This document shows, one piece after another, positions 42,606 through 51,430 of a DNA stretch of 64,000 bases; position 1 is the stretch's first letter, and each line of letters opens with the position of its first letter. The stretch spans positions 1 to 64,000 of the forward strand of contig JANLYQ010000060.1 of the NCBI GenBank assembly GCA_031365725.1. Reading direction: 5' to 3'. The notes beneath the pieces are model-generated. The model saw nothing but the letters and a program-made list of their open reading frames with translations, did no database searches and had not been told where the DNA came from. Both the position numbers and the translations under genes were made by a program. The stretch is from JANLYQ01 sp031365725 (lineage in GTDB: Bacteria; Actinomycetota; Actinomycetes; JACCUZ01).

Positions 42606-44555
42606 GTGCGCGTGTCAGACCGGTGGCTTCCTCGACTGCCAGGAGTCCGTCGCAGCCTCCTGGTGCCACTGATCGCCTTGCTGGTGCTGGCTGTCGCTGC
42701 CGGCGCCACGACGTACCGCGTGCTTCACGCCGGCTCGACGACCGCAAGCCGGGTGCCCACCGTGGGAGTCGGGCGTGGCGACGTCGTGGTCACTGTGGGC
42801 GGTGTCGGTCACGTCGTCACCGCCGGATCCACGTCCCTCGGGGCGGGTACGGCGGTCAGTGCGGGCGGCGTTGGGGGTGCGGGCAGCAGCCAGAGCGGTG
42901 CCGGCGGTGGCACACCGCTGCCCGCGGGTGCGGTGACGCCACGGGTGAGCGGCCGGGTGGCTCGGGTCCTGGTGCGACCTGGTGCCGAGGTCGTCGCCGG
43001 CGAACCGTTGGCTGTCGTCGACGACGCCGGGGCGGCAGCGACTGCCTTGCACCAGGCCACGAATGAGGTCGCCGCCGCGACGGTCGAGCTCGACCGGGCC
43101 CAGCACCCGCTCTCACCGGCCGAAGCTGCCGCCCTGGCCGCCGAGGTCCGGCGCACCCAGGCCGACCTCGAGACGCTGGGCGGCGGCACTGCGCGCGACC
43201 GTGCCGACGCTCTGCGCCGAGCACGGGAGTCGGTGACCGTCGCGAGCGCCAAGCTGCGGTTGGTGCAGCACCCGCGCACAGCAGCCGACATCGCCGCCGC
43301 GCGCGCCGAGGTCGCCCGCGCCGAGGCCGAGCTCGCGGCACTGCTCGCCCCCCCGGCACCGCCCACCGCCGAGTCCGTCGCCGCCGCTCGCGCTGCTCTG
43401 ACAGCAGCCGAGGCCCGGCTGCGTCGGCTGACCGGTCCTCCCGACCCGTTGGCCGTGACCGCCGCCCGGGCGGAGGTCACCAAGGCCCAGGCCGACCTCG
43501 CGGTGCTGCTCACCCAGTCGCCGCCCGCTCCGCAGGTCGAGCTGGACGCGGCGCGCGCTGCTGTCGACACGGCCACAGCACGACTTGCGCAGCTGCTCGG
43601 CCCACCGGACCCGGCGGACGTGGCTACGGCGCAGGCCGAGGTGAGCCGCGCGCAGGCCGATGTCGCTGCATTGCTGACACCCCCTGCGGCGGCGTCCGCC
43701 ACCGCGGTCGCCGCAGCCCGACAGAACCTCCAAGCCGCACGGACCAAGCTGGCGGTGCTGAGCCTCCCGGTGCCGGCAGCGGACGTGACAGCGGCCCGCG
43801 CCGACCTCGATCGTGCCGTAGGGGATCTCCGGTTGCTGCGGGCCGGACCCCGTCCGGCCGCCCTGGCCGCGGCCCGTGCCGCGGTCGACAGTGCCCGGGT
43901 TCGTGCGGCCGGTCCCGCCAACCACATCGATGTCGACGCGGCACGGGTGCGCCTCTCGATGGCCGGCACGGCCGTCACGGCCGCCCGACAGGCCCTCGAC
44001 CTGCTCATGGTGCGCGCAGTCTCCGGCGGCACCGTCACCGGCGTCCTCGCCCGGCACGGCGCGCCGATCGACCCGACGGTCGCGATCGTGACGGTCAACG
44101 ACCTGCACGCCCTCGCGGTGGACGTCGATGTCAGCGAGTTCGACGCCGCACGGGTGCGGTCCGGGGCTCAGGTCGTGCTCGCGGTCGACGCACTAGGAGG
44201 AAAGTCCTTTGCCGGCCGGGTGCTTGCGGTCGCCGCCGCCGGGACCGTCACCGGCGGAGTCGTCACCTACCCGGTCCGGGTGAGCATCGCTCCCGGTGCA
44301 GCCGTGCGGCCGGGCATGAACGTCAGCGTCCGCATCGTGGTCGACGAACGCCGCCACGTCCTGCTGGTGCCGTTGTCGGTGCTGAGGTCCCGGACCCCGA
44401 CCAGAGCAGTGGTGCGGGTGCTCGACCCGGCCGGGCACCCCCAACGTCGCACGGTCCAGCTCGGCCTCGCCGACAACGCCAACGCCGAGGTGGTCGACGG
44501 TCTGCGGGTGGGTGACCGCGTCGTCGCACCAGCCGCGGGCAGCACCGGTGGCTGA
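42606..44555 (+). CDS. MacA/HlyD-type efflux adaptor with greatly expanded helical region
   Basis: A 649-residue membrane-fusion protein; start GTG 42606. One N-terminal span (VPLIALLVLAVAAGATTYRVL) is followed by a lipoyl-like half (VTPRVSGRVARVLVRPGAEVVAGEPLAVVDD). The helical region from about 140 to 450 is far longer than usual. It is made of some eight imperfect units, each a short Ala-rich helix pair broken by PP turns such as LTGPPDPLAVTAARAEV and LLGPPDPADVATAQAEV. The beta-barrel returns near VNDLHALAVDVDVSEFDAARV. It pairs with the MacB-like ABC genes downstream, overlapping the ATPase gene by 8 bp. Confidence 0.9.
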   Translation: MRVSDRWLPRLPGVRRSLLVPLIALLVLAVAAGATTYRVLHAGSTTASRVPTVGVGRGDVVVTVGGVGHVVTAGSTSLGAGTAVSAGGVGGAGSSQSGAGGGTPLPAGAVTPRVSGRVARVLVRPGAEVVAGEPLAVVDDAGAAATALHQATNEVAAATVELDRAQHPLSPAEAAALAAEVRRTQADLETLGGGTARDRADALRRARESVTVASAKLRLVQHPRTAADIAAARAEVARAEAELAALLAPPAPPTAESVAAARAALTAAEARLRRLTGPPDPLAVTAARAEVTKAQADLAVLLTQSPPAPQVELDAARAAVDTATARLAQLLGPPDPADVATAQAEVSRAQADVAALLTPPAAASATAVAAARQNLQAARTKLAVLSLPVPAADVTAARADLDRAVGDLRLLRAGPRPAALAAARAAVDSARVRAAGPANHIDVDAARVRLSMAGTAVTAARQALDLLMVRAVSGGTVTGVLARHGAPIDPTVAIVTVNDLHALAVDVDVSEFDAARVRSGAQVVLAVDALGGKSFAGRVLAVAAAGTVTGGVVTYPVRVSIAPGAAVRPGMNVSVRIVVDERRHVLLVPLSVLRSRTPTRAVVRVLDPAGHPQRRTVQLGLADNANAEVVDGLRVGDRVVAPAAGSTGG

Positions 44556-45237
44556 CCCGGCGTACGTCCTGGAGCTCACCGACATCACCAAGGTGCACCA
44601 CGTCGGTGAGCAGGAAGTGCCTGCGCTGCGCGGCGTCAGCCTCACCGTGCGGCAAGGCGAGCTGGTGGCGGTCACCGGGGCGTCCGGCTCCGGCAAGACC
44701 ACGCTGCTCTCTGTGCTCGGCTGCCTCGACCGGCCTACCACCGGTTCCTACCGGCTGGAGGGGCAGGAGGTGGCGGCGCTGCCGGAGGCTGCTCGCGCTC
44801 GGCTGCGTGGTCGCCGCATCGGGGTGGTGTTCCAGGCCTACAACCTGTTGCCGCAGTCCACGGCGTTCGAGAACGTCGAGCTCCCCCTCGTGTACGCCGG
44901 CACCAGTGCGCGTCTGCGCCGGCCTCTGGTGCTCGAGGCACTCGCTCAGGTGGGCCTGGCGGCCCGGGCCGGCCACCGACCAGCCCAGCTCTCCGGCGGC
45001 GAGCAGCAGCGGGTGGGCATCGCGCGCGCCCTCGTCGTGCGACCCGCGGTGCTGCTCGCCGACGAACCCACGGGCAACCTCGACACGCGCAGCGCCGCCG
45101 ACGTGCTCGACATCATCGAGCAGGTGCACCGAGGCGGCGCGACCATCGTGATGATCACACACTCCGACGAGGTGGCCGCGCGTGCCGGTCGCAACGTGCG
45201 GATGTCGGACGGCCACATCATCAGCGACACGTCATGA
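44548..45237 (+). CDS. ABC transporter ATP-binding protein (MacB/LolD type)
   Basis: A 229-residue ATPase from GTG 44548; an upstream GTG at 44512 is possible. Walker A is GASGSGKTT, Q-loop VFQAYNLLPQSTAFENVELPL, signature LSGGEQQRVGIARAL, Walker B VLLADEPTGNLD and H-loop ITHSD. The PLVYAGTS segment and THSDEVAAR-x2-RNVRMSDG end are typical of the MacB/LolD subfamily. Energises the FtsX-like permease that overlaps its 3' end. Confidence 0.96.
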   Translation: MADPAYVLELTDITKVHHVGEQEVPALRGVSLTVRQGELVAVTGASGSGKTTLLSVLGCLDRPTTGSYRLEGQEVAALPEAARARLRGRRIGVVFQAYNLLPQSTAFENVELPLVYAGTSARLRRPLVLEALAQVGLAARAGHRPAQLSGGEQQRVGIARALVVRPAVLLADEPTGNLDTRSAADVLDIIEQVHRGGATIVMITHSDEVAARAGRNVRMSDGHIISDTS

Positions 45238-46445
45238 GCCGGCTGGGCGAGAACGTGCGCATCGCGTTGCGGTCGTTGCGGTCCAACTGGTTCCGTGGCG
45301 TGCTGACAGCGCTCGGTGTCGTGGTCGGTGTGGCGTCGGTCATCTCGGTGAACGCGGTGAGTGCCGGCGCAGCACAACAGGTCAGTGAGAGCATCAGGCG
45401 TCTCGGGGCCAATGTGGTGCTGGTCGACGGCGAGTTCATCAACGTCGGCACCGGCCAGTCGGCGACCGACCGCACCATCACCCCCGCCGACGTCGCCGCG
45501 ATCGCTGCCCTGCCGGTGGTGACAGCCGCTGCGCCCGTGCAGGACATGGAGAGCCTGACCATCTCGGCCGGTCGCTTCCAGACCACGACGTACCTGCTCG
45601 GGGTCACGGGCGACTACGCCGGCATCTATCACCAAAGCGCGTCGCGGGGCCGGTTGCTCACGGCCGCGGACGTGACCGCCGGCCGCTCCGTGGTCGTGCT
45701 GGGTACCGTCCCGGCGCGCACGCTGTTCGCTGGTCTCGACCCGGTGGGCAGGACGGTGCGCGTGGGCAGCCGTGAGCTCGAGGTCGTTGGTGTTCAGGCC
45801 ACCCGGGGGCGCAGCGGGGGCGAGAACCTGGACGCGCGGGTGTTCGTGCCCTTGCCTGTCGTTACCCGGGTCATCCTCGGCGGGTCCGCCACCAAGAGCC
45901 TGTCGGTGCAGGTTCGTACCGAGCGCGACATCGGCCCGGTACAGCAGCAGATCAGCACCATCCTGCGGCGCCAACACAGCCTGCCGGCCGCCTATGCCGA
46001 CGACTTCTCCACCAGCGACCAGGCGAGCACGGTGAAGGAGGCTCAGCAGGCGACGACGACCTTTCGTGCGTTGACATTTGCCCTCGGCGGCATCTCGATG
46101 CTGGTCGGCGGCATCGGCATCATGAACATGATGTTGGTGTCGGTGAAGGAACGCACCCGCGAGATCGGCATCCGCAAGTCGGTAGGGGCGACGCCGGGGG
46201 TCGTGCAGACGCAGTTTCTCATCGAGGCCTCGGTGCTGACATTTCTCGCCGGAGTGGGCGGCGTGCTGCTCGGCGTCGTTGCGACGCGGGTTATCGGCAG
46301 CCTGCTCGGGTGGCAGACGGTGGTCGGTGCGCAGTCGCTGCTGGGGGCCTTGCTGATCGCGTTGGTCGTGGGCGTCTTCTTCGGCTACTACCCGGCTCGT
46401 CGGGCTGCACGACTCGACCCCATCGTCGCGATGCAGAGCACATAG
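45234..46445 (+). CDS. ABC transporter permease (MacB/FtsX-like)
   Basis: A 403-residue permease, start ATG 45234 overlapping the ATPase stop. Four membrane spans: one at ~20-42 (FRGVLTALGVVVGVASVISV), then a long extracytoplasmic MacB_PCD domain, then three near 275-300, 325-350 and 365-385. The conserved MMLVSVKERTREIGIRKSVGA coupling segment and PARRAARLDPIVAMQS end are diagnostic. With the adaptor and ATPase it forms a MacAB-like system for export or envelope mechanotransmission. Confidence 0.95.
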   Translation: MSRLGENVRIALRSLRSNWFRGVLTALGVVVGVASVISVNAVSAGAAQQVSESIRRLGANVVLVDGEFINVGTGQSATDRTITPADVAAIAALPVVTAAAPVQDMESLTISAGRFQTTTYLLGVTGDYAGIYHQSASRGRLLTAADVTAGRSVVVLGTVPARTLFAGLDPVGRTVRVGSRELEVVGVQATRGRSGGENLDARVFVPLPVVTRVILGGSATKSLSVQVRTERDIGPVQQQISTILRRQHSLPAAYADDFSTSDQASTVKEAQQATTTFRALTFALGGISMLVGGIGIMNMMLVSVKERTREIGIRKSVGATPGVVQTQFLIEASVLTFLAGVGGVLLGVVATRVIGSLLGWQTVVGAQSLLGALLIALVVGVFFGYYPARRAARLDPIVAMQST

Positions 46446-46454
46446 GCTCCGAGC

Positions 46455-46865
46455 ATGCGGGTCACCATGCTGCTGGCCGATGCGGCCCAGGAGGTCAACG
46501 GCAAGCTCTACGTGCTCGGTGGGGGTTGGTCGGTGACCGGTCCTGCACTGCCGCCGATGGCGCTGGCCATCAAGCTGGACGTGCCGTGGAGCGCCGCCAA
46601 CGAGCAGCACGAGTTCGTCCTCGAGCTCGTCGACCAGGACGGGCACGAGGTCCCGGCAGGAGACGGCAGCGGTGTCCGCGCTGAGGGCGCCTTCGAGGTC
46701 GGCCGGCCGGTCGGCGTCCCGGTCGGCAGCGACATCGACTTCGCCTTCGCGGTGACGATCCCGTCGTTCCCGGTGCCCCCCGGTCGATACACGTGGCGCC
46801 TGTCGATCGACGGCACGTCCCATGAGGACTGGGTGCGACCCTTCACGGTGCGGGCCGCGGTGTGA
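46455..46865 (+). CDS. DUF6941-like conserved hypothetical protein
   Basis: A 136-residue protein beginning MRVTMLLADAAQEVNGKLYVLGGGWSV, a pattern of a small beta-sandwich family conserved in actinobacteria (ADxA-x5-KLx2LGGGW). Further strands are FVLELVDQDGHEV and PPGRYTWRLSIDG, the latter Ig-like. No signal peptide. The downstream Nif3 gene overlaps by 4 bp. Function unknown; the family name is from memory. Confidence 0.7.
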   Translation: MRVTMLLADAAQEVNGKLYVLGGGWSVTGPALPPMALAIKLDVPWSAANEQHEFVLELVDQDGHEVPAGDGSGVRAEGAFEVGRPVGVPVGSDIDFAFAVTIPSFPVPPGRYTWRLSIDGTSHEDWVRPFTVRAAV

Positions 46866-47707
46866 GCGAGTCCGGTCCTGTGTTGCGGCTGGCAGAGGTG
46901 GTCGCCGTCCTGGACGGCCTCTACGACCCGGCCTGGGCGATGGACTGGGACGCGGTGGGGCTGGTCACCGGTGACCCCGACCAGGGGGTACGCCGGGTGC
47001 TGCTGGCGGTCGACCCGGTGCAGGCGGTCATCGACGAGGCGGTCGCGTGGGGCGCCGACCTACTGGTGACCCATCATCCGCTGCTGCTGCGGGGGGTGCA
47101 CGGGGTGGCGCAGACCGGGCCCAAGGGGCGCGCGGTGACGAGTCTCGTGCGGGCTGGGGTTGCCCTGCTGGTCGCACACACCAACGCCGACGTCGCCGCA
47201 CCCGGTGTCTCCGATGCGTTGGCGGGCGTGCTCGGGCTGACCGACGTACGCCCGCTCGTGGCGAGCCCAGATGACTGCACCGGCGCCCGGGGACTGGGCC
47301 GGGTCGGCAGGTGGGTTCCTCGAGCCAGCGGTTTCACGGTGCGCGACTTCGCTGCGCACGTCGCCGGGGCGTTGCCGGCGACGCCCCAGGGCGTGCGGGT
47401 GGGCGGTGACCTTGACGCACTGGTGCGCACGGTCGCCGTGTGCGGGGGAGCGGGTGACGACGTGTTCGCCGAGGTCAGAGCGAGCGAGGCGGACGCCTAC
47501 GTCACCGCCGACCTGCGTCATCACCCGGCCTCCGAAGCCCTCGAGCACAGTGGGCCCGGACTGGTCGACGTGAGTCATTGGGCGAGCGAGTGGCCGTGGC
47601 TGGGCGCCTGCGAGGCTCTGCTTCGGCAGCGGCTGGGCGAACGGGCCGCTACCGTGACGACGCGGGTCTCGGCACTCGTCACCGACCCGTTCACCCTGCA
47701 CTGCTGA
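46862..47707 (+). CDS. Nif3-like dinuclear metal centre protein
   Basis: A 281-residue NIF3/DUF34 protein from GTG 46862. Metal-ligand motifs are visible: WDAVGLVTGD, DLLVTHHPLLL, VAHTNAD and, near the C-terminus, VDVSHWASEW with E of WLGACEALL. The family forms toroidal hexamers with two metals; enzymatic role is debated, with GTP cyclohydrolase-like activity suggested for some. In actinobacteria it typically sits upstream of the zinc-ribbon and RNase H/phosphatase genes, as here. Confidence 0.93.
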   Translation: MSESGPVLRLAEVVAVLDGLYDPAWAMDWDAVGLVTGDPDQGVRRVLLAVDPVQAVIDEAVAWGADLLVTHHPLLLRGVHGVAQTGPKGRAVTSLVRAGVALLVAHTNADVAAPGVSDALAGVLGLTDVRPLVASPDDCTGARGLGRVGRWVPRASGFTVRDFAAHVAGALPATPQGVRVGGDLDALVRTVAVCGGAGDDVFAEVRASEADAYVTADLRHHPASEALEHSGPGLVDVSHWASEWPWLGACEALLRQRLGERAATVTTRVSALVTDPFTLHC

Positions 47708-47725
47708 GCCGGCCCGCCCGTCCGG

Positions 47726-47769
47726 CATCGTCCCGGCATCGTCCCCACATCGTTCCCGCATCGTTCCCA
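47726..47769. repeat. Four 11-bp tandem repeats beginning CATCGT
   Basis: Units begin at 47726, 47737, 47748 and 47759, each CATCGTyCCxx. They fill the 80-bp gap between the Nif3 gene and the zinc-ribbon gene and end 18 bp before its proposed CTG start. Confidence 0.88.
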
Positions 47770-47787
47770 CCGCACGAGGAGCACCCG

Positions 47788-48531
47788 CTGAAAGCCCCGG
47801 CCACAGACCAGCAGCGCCTCCTCGACGTCCAGGCACTGGACACCCGCATCGACCAGCTGGCGCACCGTCGACGCACGCTTCCCGAGCACACGGCGCTGGC
47901 CGAGCTCCACACCCGGCTCGGCGGGCTGCGCGACGACCTCGTGGTCGTGGACACCGAGATCAGTGACGTCGAACGCGAGCTGAGCAAGGCCGAGGCCGAT
48001 GTCGATCAGGTACGCAGCCGGGCCGACCGCGACCAGAAGCGCCTCGACGCGGGGCAGGTCTCCTCACCGAAGGAGCTCGAGAGCCTGCAGCACGAGATCG
48101 CGACCCTGGGCCGACGCCAAGGCGACCTCGAGGACGTCGTGCTCGAGATCATGGAGCGCCTCGACACCGCTCAGAACCGTCGTGCCGAGCTCACGACCGA
48201 GCAGGAGGCGGCCACCGCACGAGTCACCGAGCTGACCGCCGATCGCGACCGCAGCACCGGCGAGATCGACAACGAGACCGAGCAGCTGCAGGCGCAGCGA
48301 TCGACGCAGGCCGGTTCCCTCGATGGGGCGCTGGTCACGATGTACGAGAAGATCCGCGCACAGCAAGGCGGTGTGGGTGCGGCAGAGCTGCGGCAGCGGC
48401 GGTGCGGCGGGTGCCGGCTGGAGCTGAACAATGTCGAGATCAACGAGCTGCGTGACTCCGACCCGGACGAGGTGATGCGGTGCGACGAGTGCCGTCGCAT
48501 CCTGGTGCGCACCACCGAGTCGGGTCTGTGA
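47788..48531 (+). CDS. Zinc-ribbon coiled-coil protein (DUF164 type), apparent CTG start
   Basis: A 247-residue protein: a long antiparallel coiled coil (residues ~1-185, beginning (L)KAPATDQQRLLDVQALDTRIDQL) followed by a C4 zinc ribbon with RRCGGCRLELNN and MRCDECRRILV. Homologues usually begin M/V-KA-x-DQ. Here the matching codon is CTG 47788 with GAGGAG six bases upstream. No ATG, GTG or TTG lies suitably in frame, although the frame is open to 47578. The RNase H/phosphatase gene overlaps its stop as GTGA. Likely a nucleic-acid or helicase-associated adaptor. Confidence 0.9.
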   Translation: MKAPATDQQRLLDVQALDTRIDQLAHRRRTLPEHTALAELHTRLGGLRDDLVVVDTEISDVERELSKAEADVDQVRSRADRDQKRLDAGQVSSPKELESLQHEIATLGRRQGDLEDVVLEIMERLDTAQNRRAELTTEQEAATARVTELTADRDRSTGEIDNETEQLQAQRSTQAGSLDGALVTMYEKIRAQQGGVGAAELRQRRCGGCRLELNNVEINELRDSDPDEVMRCDECRRILVRTTESGL

Positions 48532-49658
48532 CCCGGTTCGTCGTCGAGGCCGACGGGGGGTCCCGCGGCAACCCGGGCCCGGCGGCGTACGGCACGGTTG
48601 TCAAGGACGCGGAGACCGGTGAAGTGCTGCGCGAGATCGGCGAGCACATCGGCAAGGCGAGCAACAACGTGGCCGAGTACCGCGGGTTGATCGCCGGGCT
48701 CGAGGCAGCCCGCGAGCTCGACCCGTCGGCCACGGTCGAAGCGCGGCTGGACTCCAAGCTCGTGGTCGAACAGCTGTCGGGTCGATGGAAGGTCAAGCAC
48801 CCGGACATGCAGGTGCTCGCGTTGCGGGCGCGGGATGTGCTGCCGCCCTCGCAGGTGACTTACACCTGGGTGCCGCGCGAGCAGAACAAGCACGCCGACC
48901 GGCTTGCCAACGAGGCGCTCGACGCGGCCGCACGCGGTGAGGCATGGTCGCCGTCGGACAGCACCGCCGAGCTGCGCAACAAGGAGGTGGCTGCTGAGGC
49001 AGGTGCGCCGGGCCGCATGGTCGGCTGGGACGTCGGTCTCGGCGACCCCACGACCACGATGCTGCTGCGGCACGGCGAGACGGCGCACACAGTCGAGAAG
49101 CGGTTCAGCGGAGCCGGCGGCCTCGACCCTGCGCTCTCGACCGAGGGCGAGCGACAGGCCCTTGCCGCGGCGGAACGCCTTGCTGCAGAAGGCGGTGTGG
49201 ACGTTGTCGTGTCGTCACCGATGCGGCGCACCCGTCAGACCGCCGATGCAGTGGCGAGTGCTCTCGGTGTCTCGGTGCGAGAGGCCGAGGGATTTCGGGA
49301 GTGTGCGTTCGGAGAGTGGGAGAGCCTGACCTTCGCCGAGGTGCGTGAGGGCTGGCCGGACCAGCTGCGTGACTGGTTGACCGACCCCATGGTGCGTCCG
49401 CCCGGCGGCGAGTCCTTCGACGACGTACGACGACGTGCTCTGCGGGCACGTGACCAGGTGCTCGCTCGTCACTCCCGCTCGACCGTGCTCGTTGTCACGC
49501 ACGTGACACCGATCAAGCTGCTGGTGCTCGATGCACTCGGTGCCCCGATGTCGGCGATGTTCCGGATGGAGCTCACCCCCGCGACGCTCACCGAGATCGA
49601 TTGGTACGCCGAGGGGCATGCATCGATGCGCCGGTTCAATGACGCTGCACACATCTGA
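48528..49658 (+). CDS. Bifunctional RNase HI / acid phosphatase (CobC-like)
   Basis: A 376-residue fusion similar to mycobacterial Rv2228c. Residues 1-135 are RNase HI: VEADGGSRGNPGPAAYG, Glu in NNVAEYRGL, Asp in ARLDSKLVVEQL, and NKHADRLANEA. Residues ~165-376 are a histidine phosphatase with MLLRHGETAHT, SSPMRRTRQTAD, ECAFGEWE and VVTHVTPIK. In mycobacteria the N-domain cleaves RNA/DNA hybrids and the C-domain has alpha-ribazole phosphatase activity. Starts at GTG 48528 inside the previous stop. Confidence 0.96.
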   Translation: MTRFVVEADGGSRGNPGPAAYGTVVKDAETGEVLREIGEHIGKASNNVAEYRGLIAGLEAARELDPSATVEARLDSKLVVEQLSGRWKVKHPDMQVLALRARDVLPPSQVTYTWVPREQNKHADRLANEALDAAARGEAWSPSDSTAELRNKEVAAEAGAPGRMVGWDVGLGDPTTTMLLRHGETAHTVEKRFSGAGGLDPALSTEGERQALAAAERLAAEGGVDVVVSSPMRRTRQTADAVASALGVSVREAEGFRECAFGEWESLTFAEVREGWPDQLRDWLTDPMVRPPGGESFDDVRRRALRARDQVLARHSRSTVLVVTHVTPIKLLVLDALGAPMSAMFRMELTPATLTEIDWYAEGHASMRRFNDAAHI

Positions 49659-49673
49659 GGCGGCACCTTCGCT

Positions 49674-50672
49674 CTAGCGCACCAGCTTGGGCAGCACCTC
49701 GCGACCGAAGACCTCGATCCACTCGGCTTGGTTGCGGCCCACGTTGTGCAGATAGACCCGGTCGAAGCCGAGGTCGACGAAGCGCTGGATGTTGGCCCGG
49801 TGCACGTCGGGGTCGGCACTGATGACCATGCGACCCTCGAAGTCCTCGGGTCGCACGAGCGCCGCGATCGCCGCGAAGTCGTGCGGTGACCGGATGTCGG
49901 CTTTGGCGAACTTCATGCCACCGTTGGGCCACTCGGTGATGGCGTTGGTCAGCGCCTGCTCGTCGGTCTCGGCCCATGACAGATGCAGCTGCAGCACCTT
50001 GGGCATGGTGTCGGGATCCTTGCCGGCCTCGCGCGCACCTTCGGCGAACTTCTCGAACAAGCCGCCGATCTTCGCAAGGGGTGCGCCGACGGTGATGATG
50101 CCGTCCGCCACGCGTCCGGTGCGCTTGGCGTTGACCGGCCCTGCGGTGGCCACCAGCACCGGTGGCGGTGTCTCCGGCATGGTCCAGAGCCGGGTCGTCT
50201 CGAGGGTGAAGAACTCGCCGCGGTGCTTGACGTCCTTGCCCTCGATCGATGCGGCGAACAACGCCTTGATGATGTCGATCGCCTCGAACATCCGGCGCGA
50301 CCGCTCAGGGGCCTCAGGCCAGTAGCCACCGATCACGTGCTCGTTGAGTGCCTCGCCGGCACCCACCCCGAGCCAGTGCCGACCTGGGTACATCGCGGCC
50401 ATCGTGGCGCTGGCCTGCGCGACGACTGCGGGGTGGAACCGGAACGACGGACAGGTGACGCCGGGGCCGAGGTCGCCGGTGGTGCGTTCGCCGACCGCGG
50501 CCAGGACGTTCCACACGAACGCGGACTGTCCCTGCGCCGGCACCCACGGCTGGAAGTGGTCTGCTGCCATGCAGCCGGAGAACCCGTGCGCCTCGGCCAG
50601 CACGGTCAGCTCGACCGCGTCGCGGGGCGTCAGCTGCTCGAGCATCGCGGCGTACCCGACGGTCAGAGGCAT
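49674..50672 (-). CDS. LLM-class F420-dependent oxidoreductase (TIGR03557-like)
   Basis: A 332-residue TIM-barrel enzyme of the luciferase-like monooxygenase superfamily. GYAAMLEQLTPRDAVELTVLAEAHGFSGCMAADHFQPW at the N-terminus and WLGVGAGEALNEHVIGGYWPE are typical of F420-dependent glucose-6-phosphate dehydrogenase-like proteins (G6PDH/TIGR03557). The non-prolyl cis-peptide region GPGVTCPSFRFHP is also present. F420 binding is inferred by family. Substrate unknown. Convergent with the RNase H gene. Confidence 0.9.
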   Translation of the reverse strand: MPLTVGYAAMLEQLTPRDAVELTVLAEAHGFSGCMAADHFQPWVPAQGQSAFVWNVLAAVGERTTGDLGPGVTCPSFRFHPAVVAQASATMAAMYPGRHWLGVGAGEALNEHVIGGYWPEAPERSRRMFEAIDIIKALFAASIEGKDVKHRGEFFTLETTRLWTMPETPPPVLVATAGPVNAKRTGRVADGIITVGAPLAKIGGLFEKFAEGAREAGKDPDTMPKVLQLHLSWAETDEQALTNAITEWPNGGMKFAKADIRSPHDFAAIAALVRPEDFEGRMVISADPDVHRANIQRFVDLGFDRVYLHNVGRNQAEWIEVFGREVLPKLVR

Positions 50673-50706
50673 GCGCCGAGCCTAGTGAGTGGCTATCGTG
50701 CGGCGC

Positions 50707-50862
50707 ATGGACAACGTGGCGTGGTTGTTCGGCTACTTCGCCGTCCTGCCGTTTGTCTGGATCGTGGCAGGTTTGATCGTGGTGGCGCTTGTCGCCGTGG
50801 TGGTCACCGTCGTGGTTCGGCAGCCTCGGGTGTCGGCGTACAGCGACCGCATCACCCCGTGA
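50707..50862 (+). CDS. Small membrane protein (51 residues)
   Basis: ATG 50707 to TGA 50862. The peptide begins MDNVAWLFGYFAVLPF and contains one long hydrophobic span (VWIVAGLIVVALVAVVVTVVVR) followed by a short polar tail. It is too short for usual ORF cut-offs. It is divergent from the F420 gene and overlaps the septum-formation gene tail-to-tail by 11 bp. Coding support is the uninterrupted transmembrane pattern and charge distribution. Function unknown. Confidence 0.6.
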   Translation: MDNVAWLFGYFAVLPFVWIVAGLIVVALVAVVVTVVVRQPRVSAYSDRITP

Positions 50863-51364
50863 CCAGTGCCACGTCGCCGATGATGTCGGAGCCGTCCGTG
50901 CGCACGACGAGGCAGCTGTAACCGCGATCGTGCCACGCAAGGTCGGTGGGGGCGAAAGTGAGGACGTCGTACGCCAGGTTGCCCTGCAGTGCCCGGTCGA
51001 ATGCCGCGGCGCAGCGGTTGTCCACCATCGAGGCGATCGCTGTCGTGCCCGGGTACTCGCCCTCGGGCAGTGAGCCCGTGGTGATGACCTGTGCGGAGTG
51101 CGGCTCGGCGCAGGGCAAAGCGGTGAGCCCGTCGATCTCAGTCCTGCTGTCGAGGTGGACGCAGTCGCCGGCGCGCAGGGCGTTGACGGCTAGTGGGCCG
51201 CTCTTCACGAGTCGCTGGTTGGCGTCGCGGGCGGGGTCGTTGTGCGTGATGACCAGAATGAGGGCGATGCTGAGGACGGCCATGATGCCCAGCATCAGGG
51301 CGATGCCGCCGCAGCCGGGGCGCTTGTCCGGCGGGTAGTGCGCATGCTGGGTGTGTGAGGGCAC
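50852..51364 (-). CDS. Septum-formation family (Septum_form) membrane protein
   Basis: A 170-residue protein with one N-terminal span (GGIALMLGIMAVLSIALILVI) and an extracytoplasmic domain. Motifs AVNALRAGDCVHLD, LTALPCAEPHSAQVITTG, and CAAAFDRALQGN followed by C near the end match the Septum_form domain (GDCxx-n-xxPCxxPHxxEV). Four Cys probably form two disulfides. Despite the name, roles in septation are largely inferred. Confidence 0.85.
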   Translation of the reverse strand: MPSHTQHAHYPPDKRPGCGGIALMLGIMAVLSIALILVITHNDPARDANQRLVKSGPLAVNALRAGDCVHLDSRTEIDGLTALPCAEPHSAQVITTGSLPEGEYPGTTAIASMVDNRCAAAFDRALQGNLAYDVLTFAPTDLAWHDRGYSCLVVRTDGSDIIGDVALVTG

Positions 51365-51430
51365 GAGGCGCGAGCCTAGGCTTTCGGCCTTTCTCCCGCG
51401 GCCCGTCCCGCGCGCCGATGGGTCTCCCTG

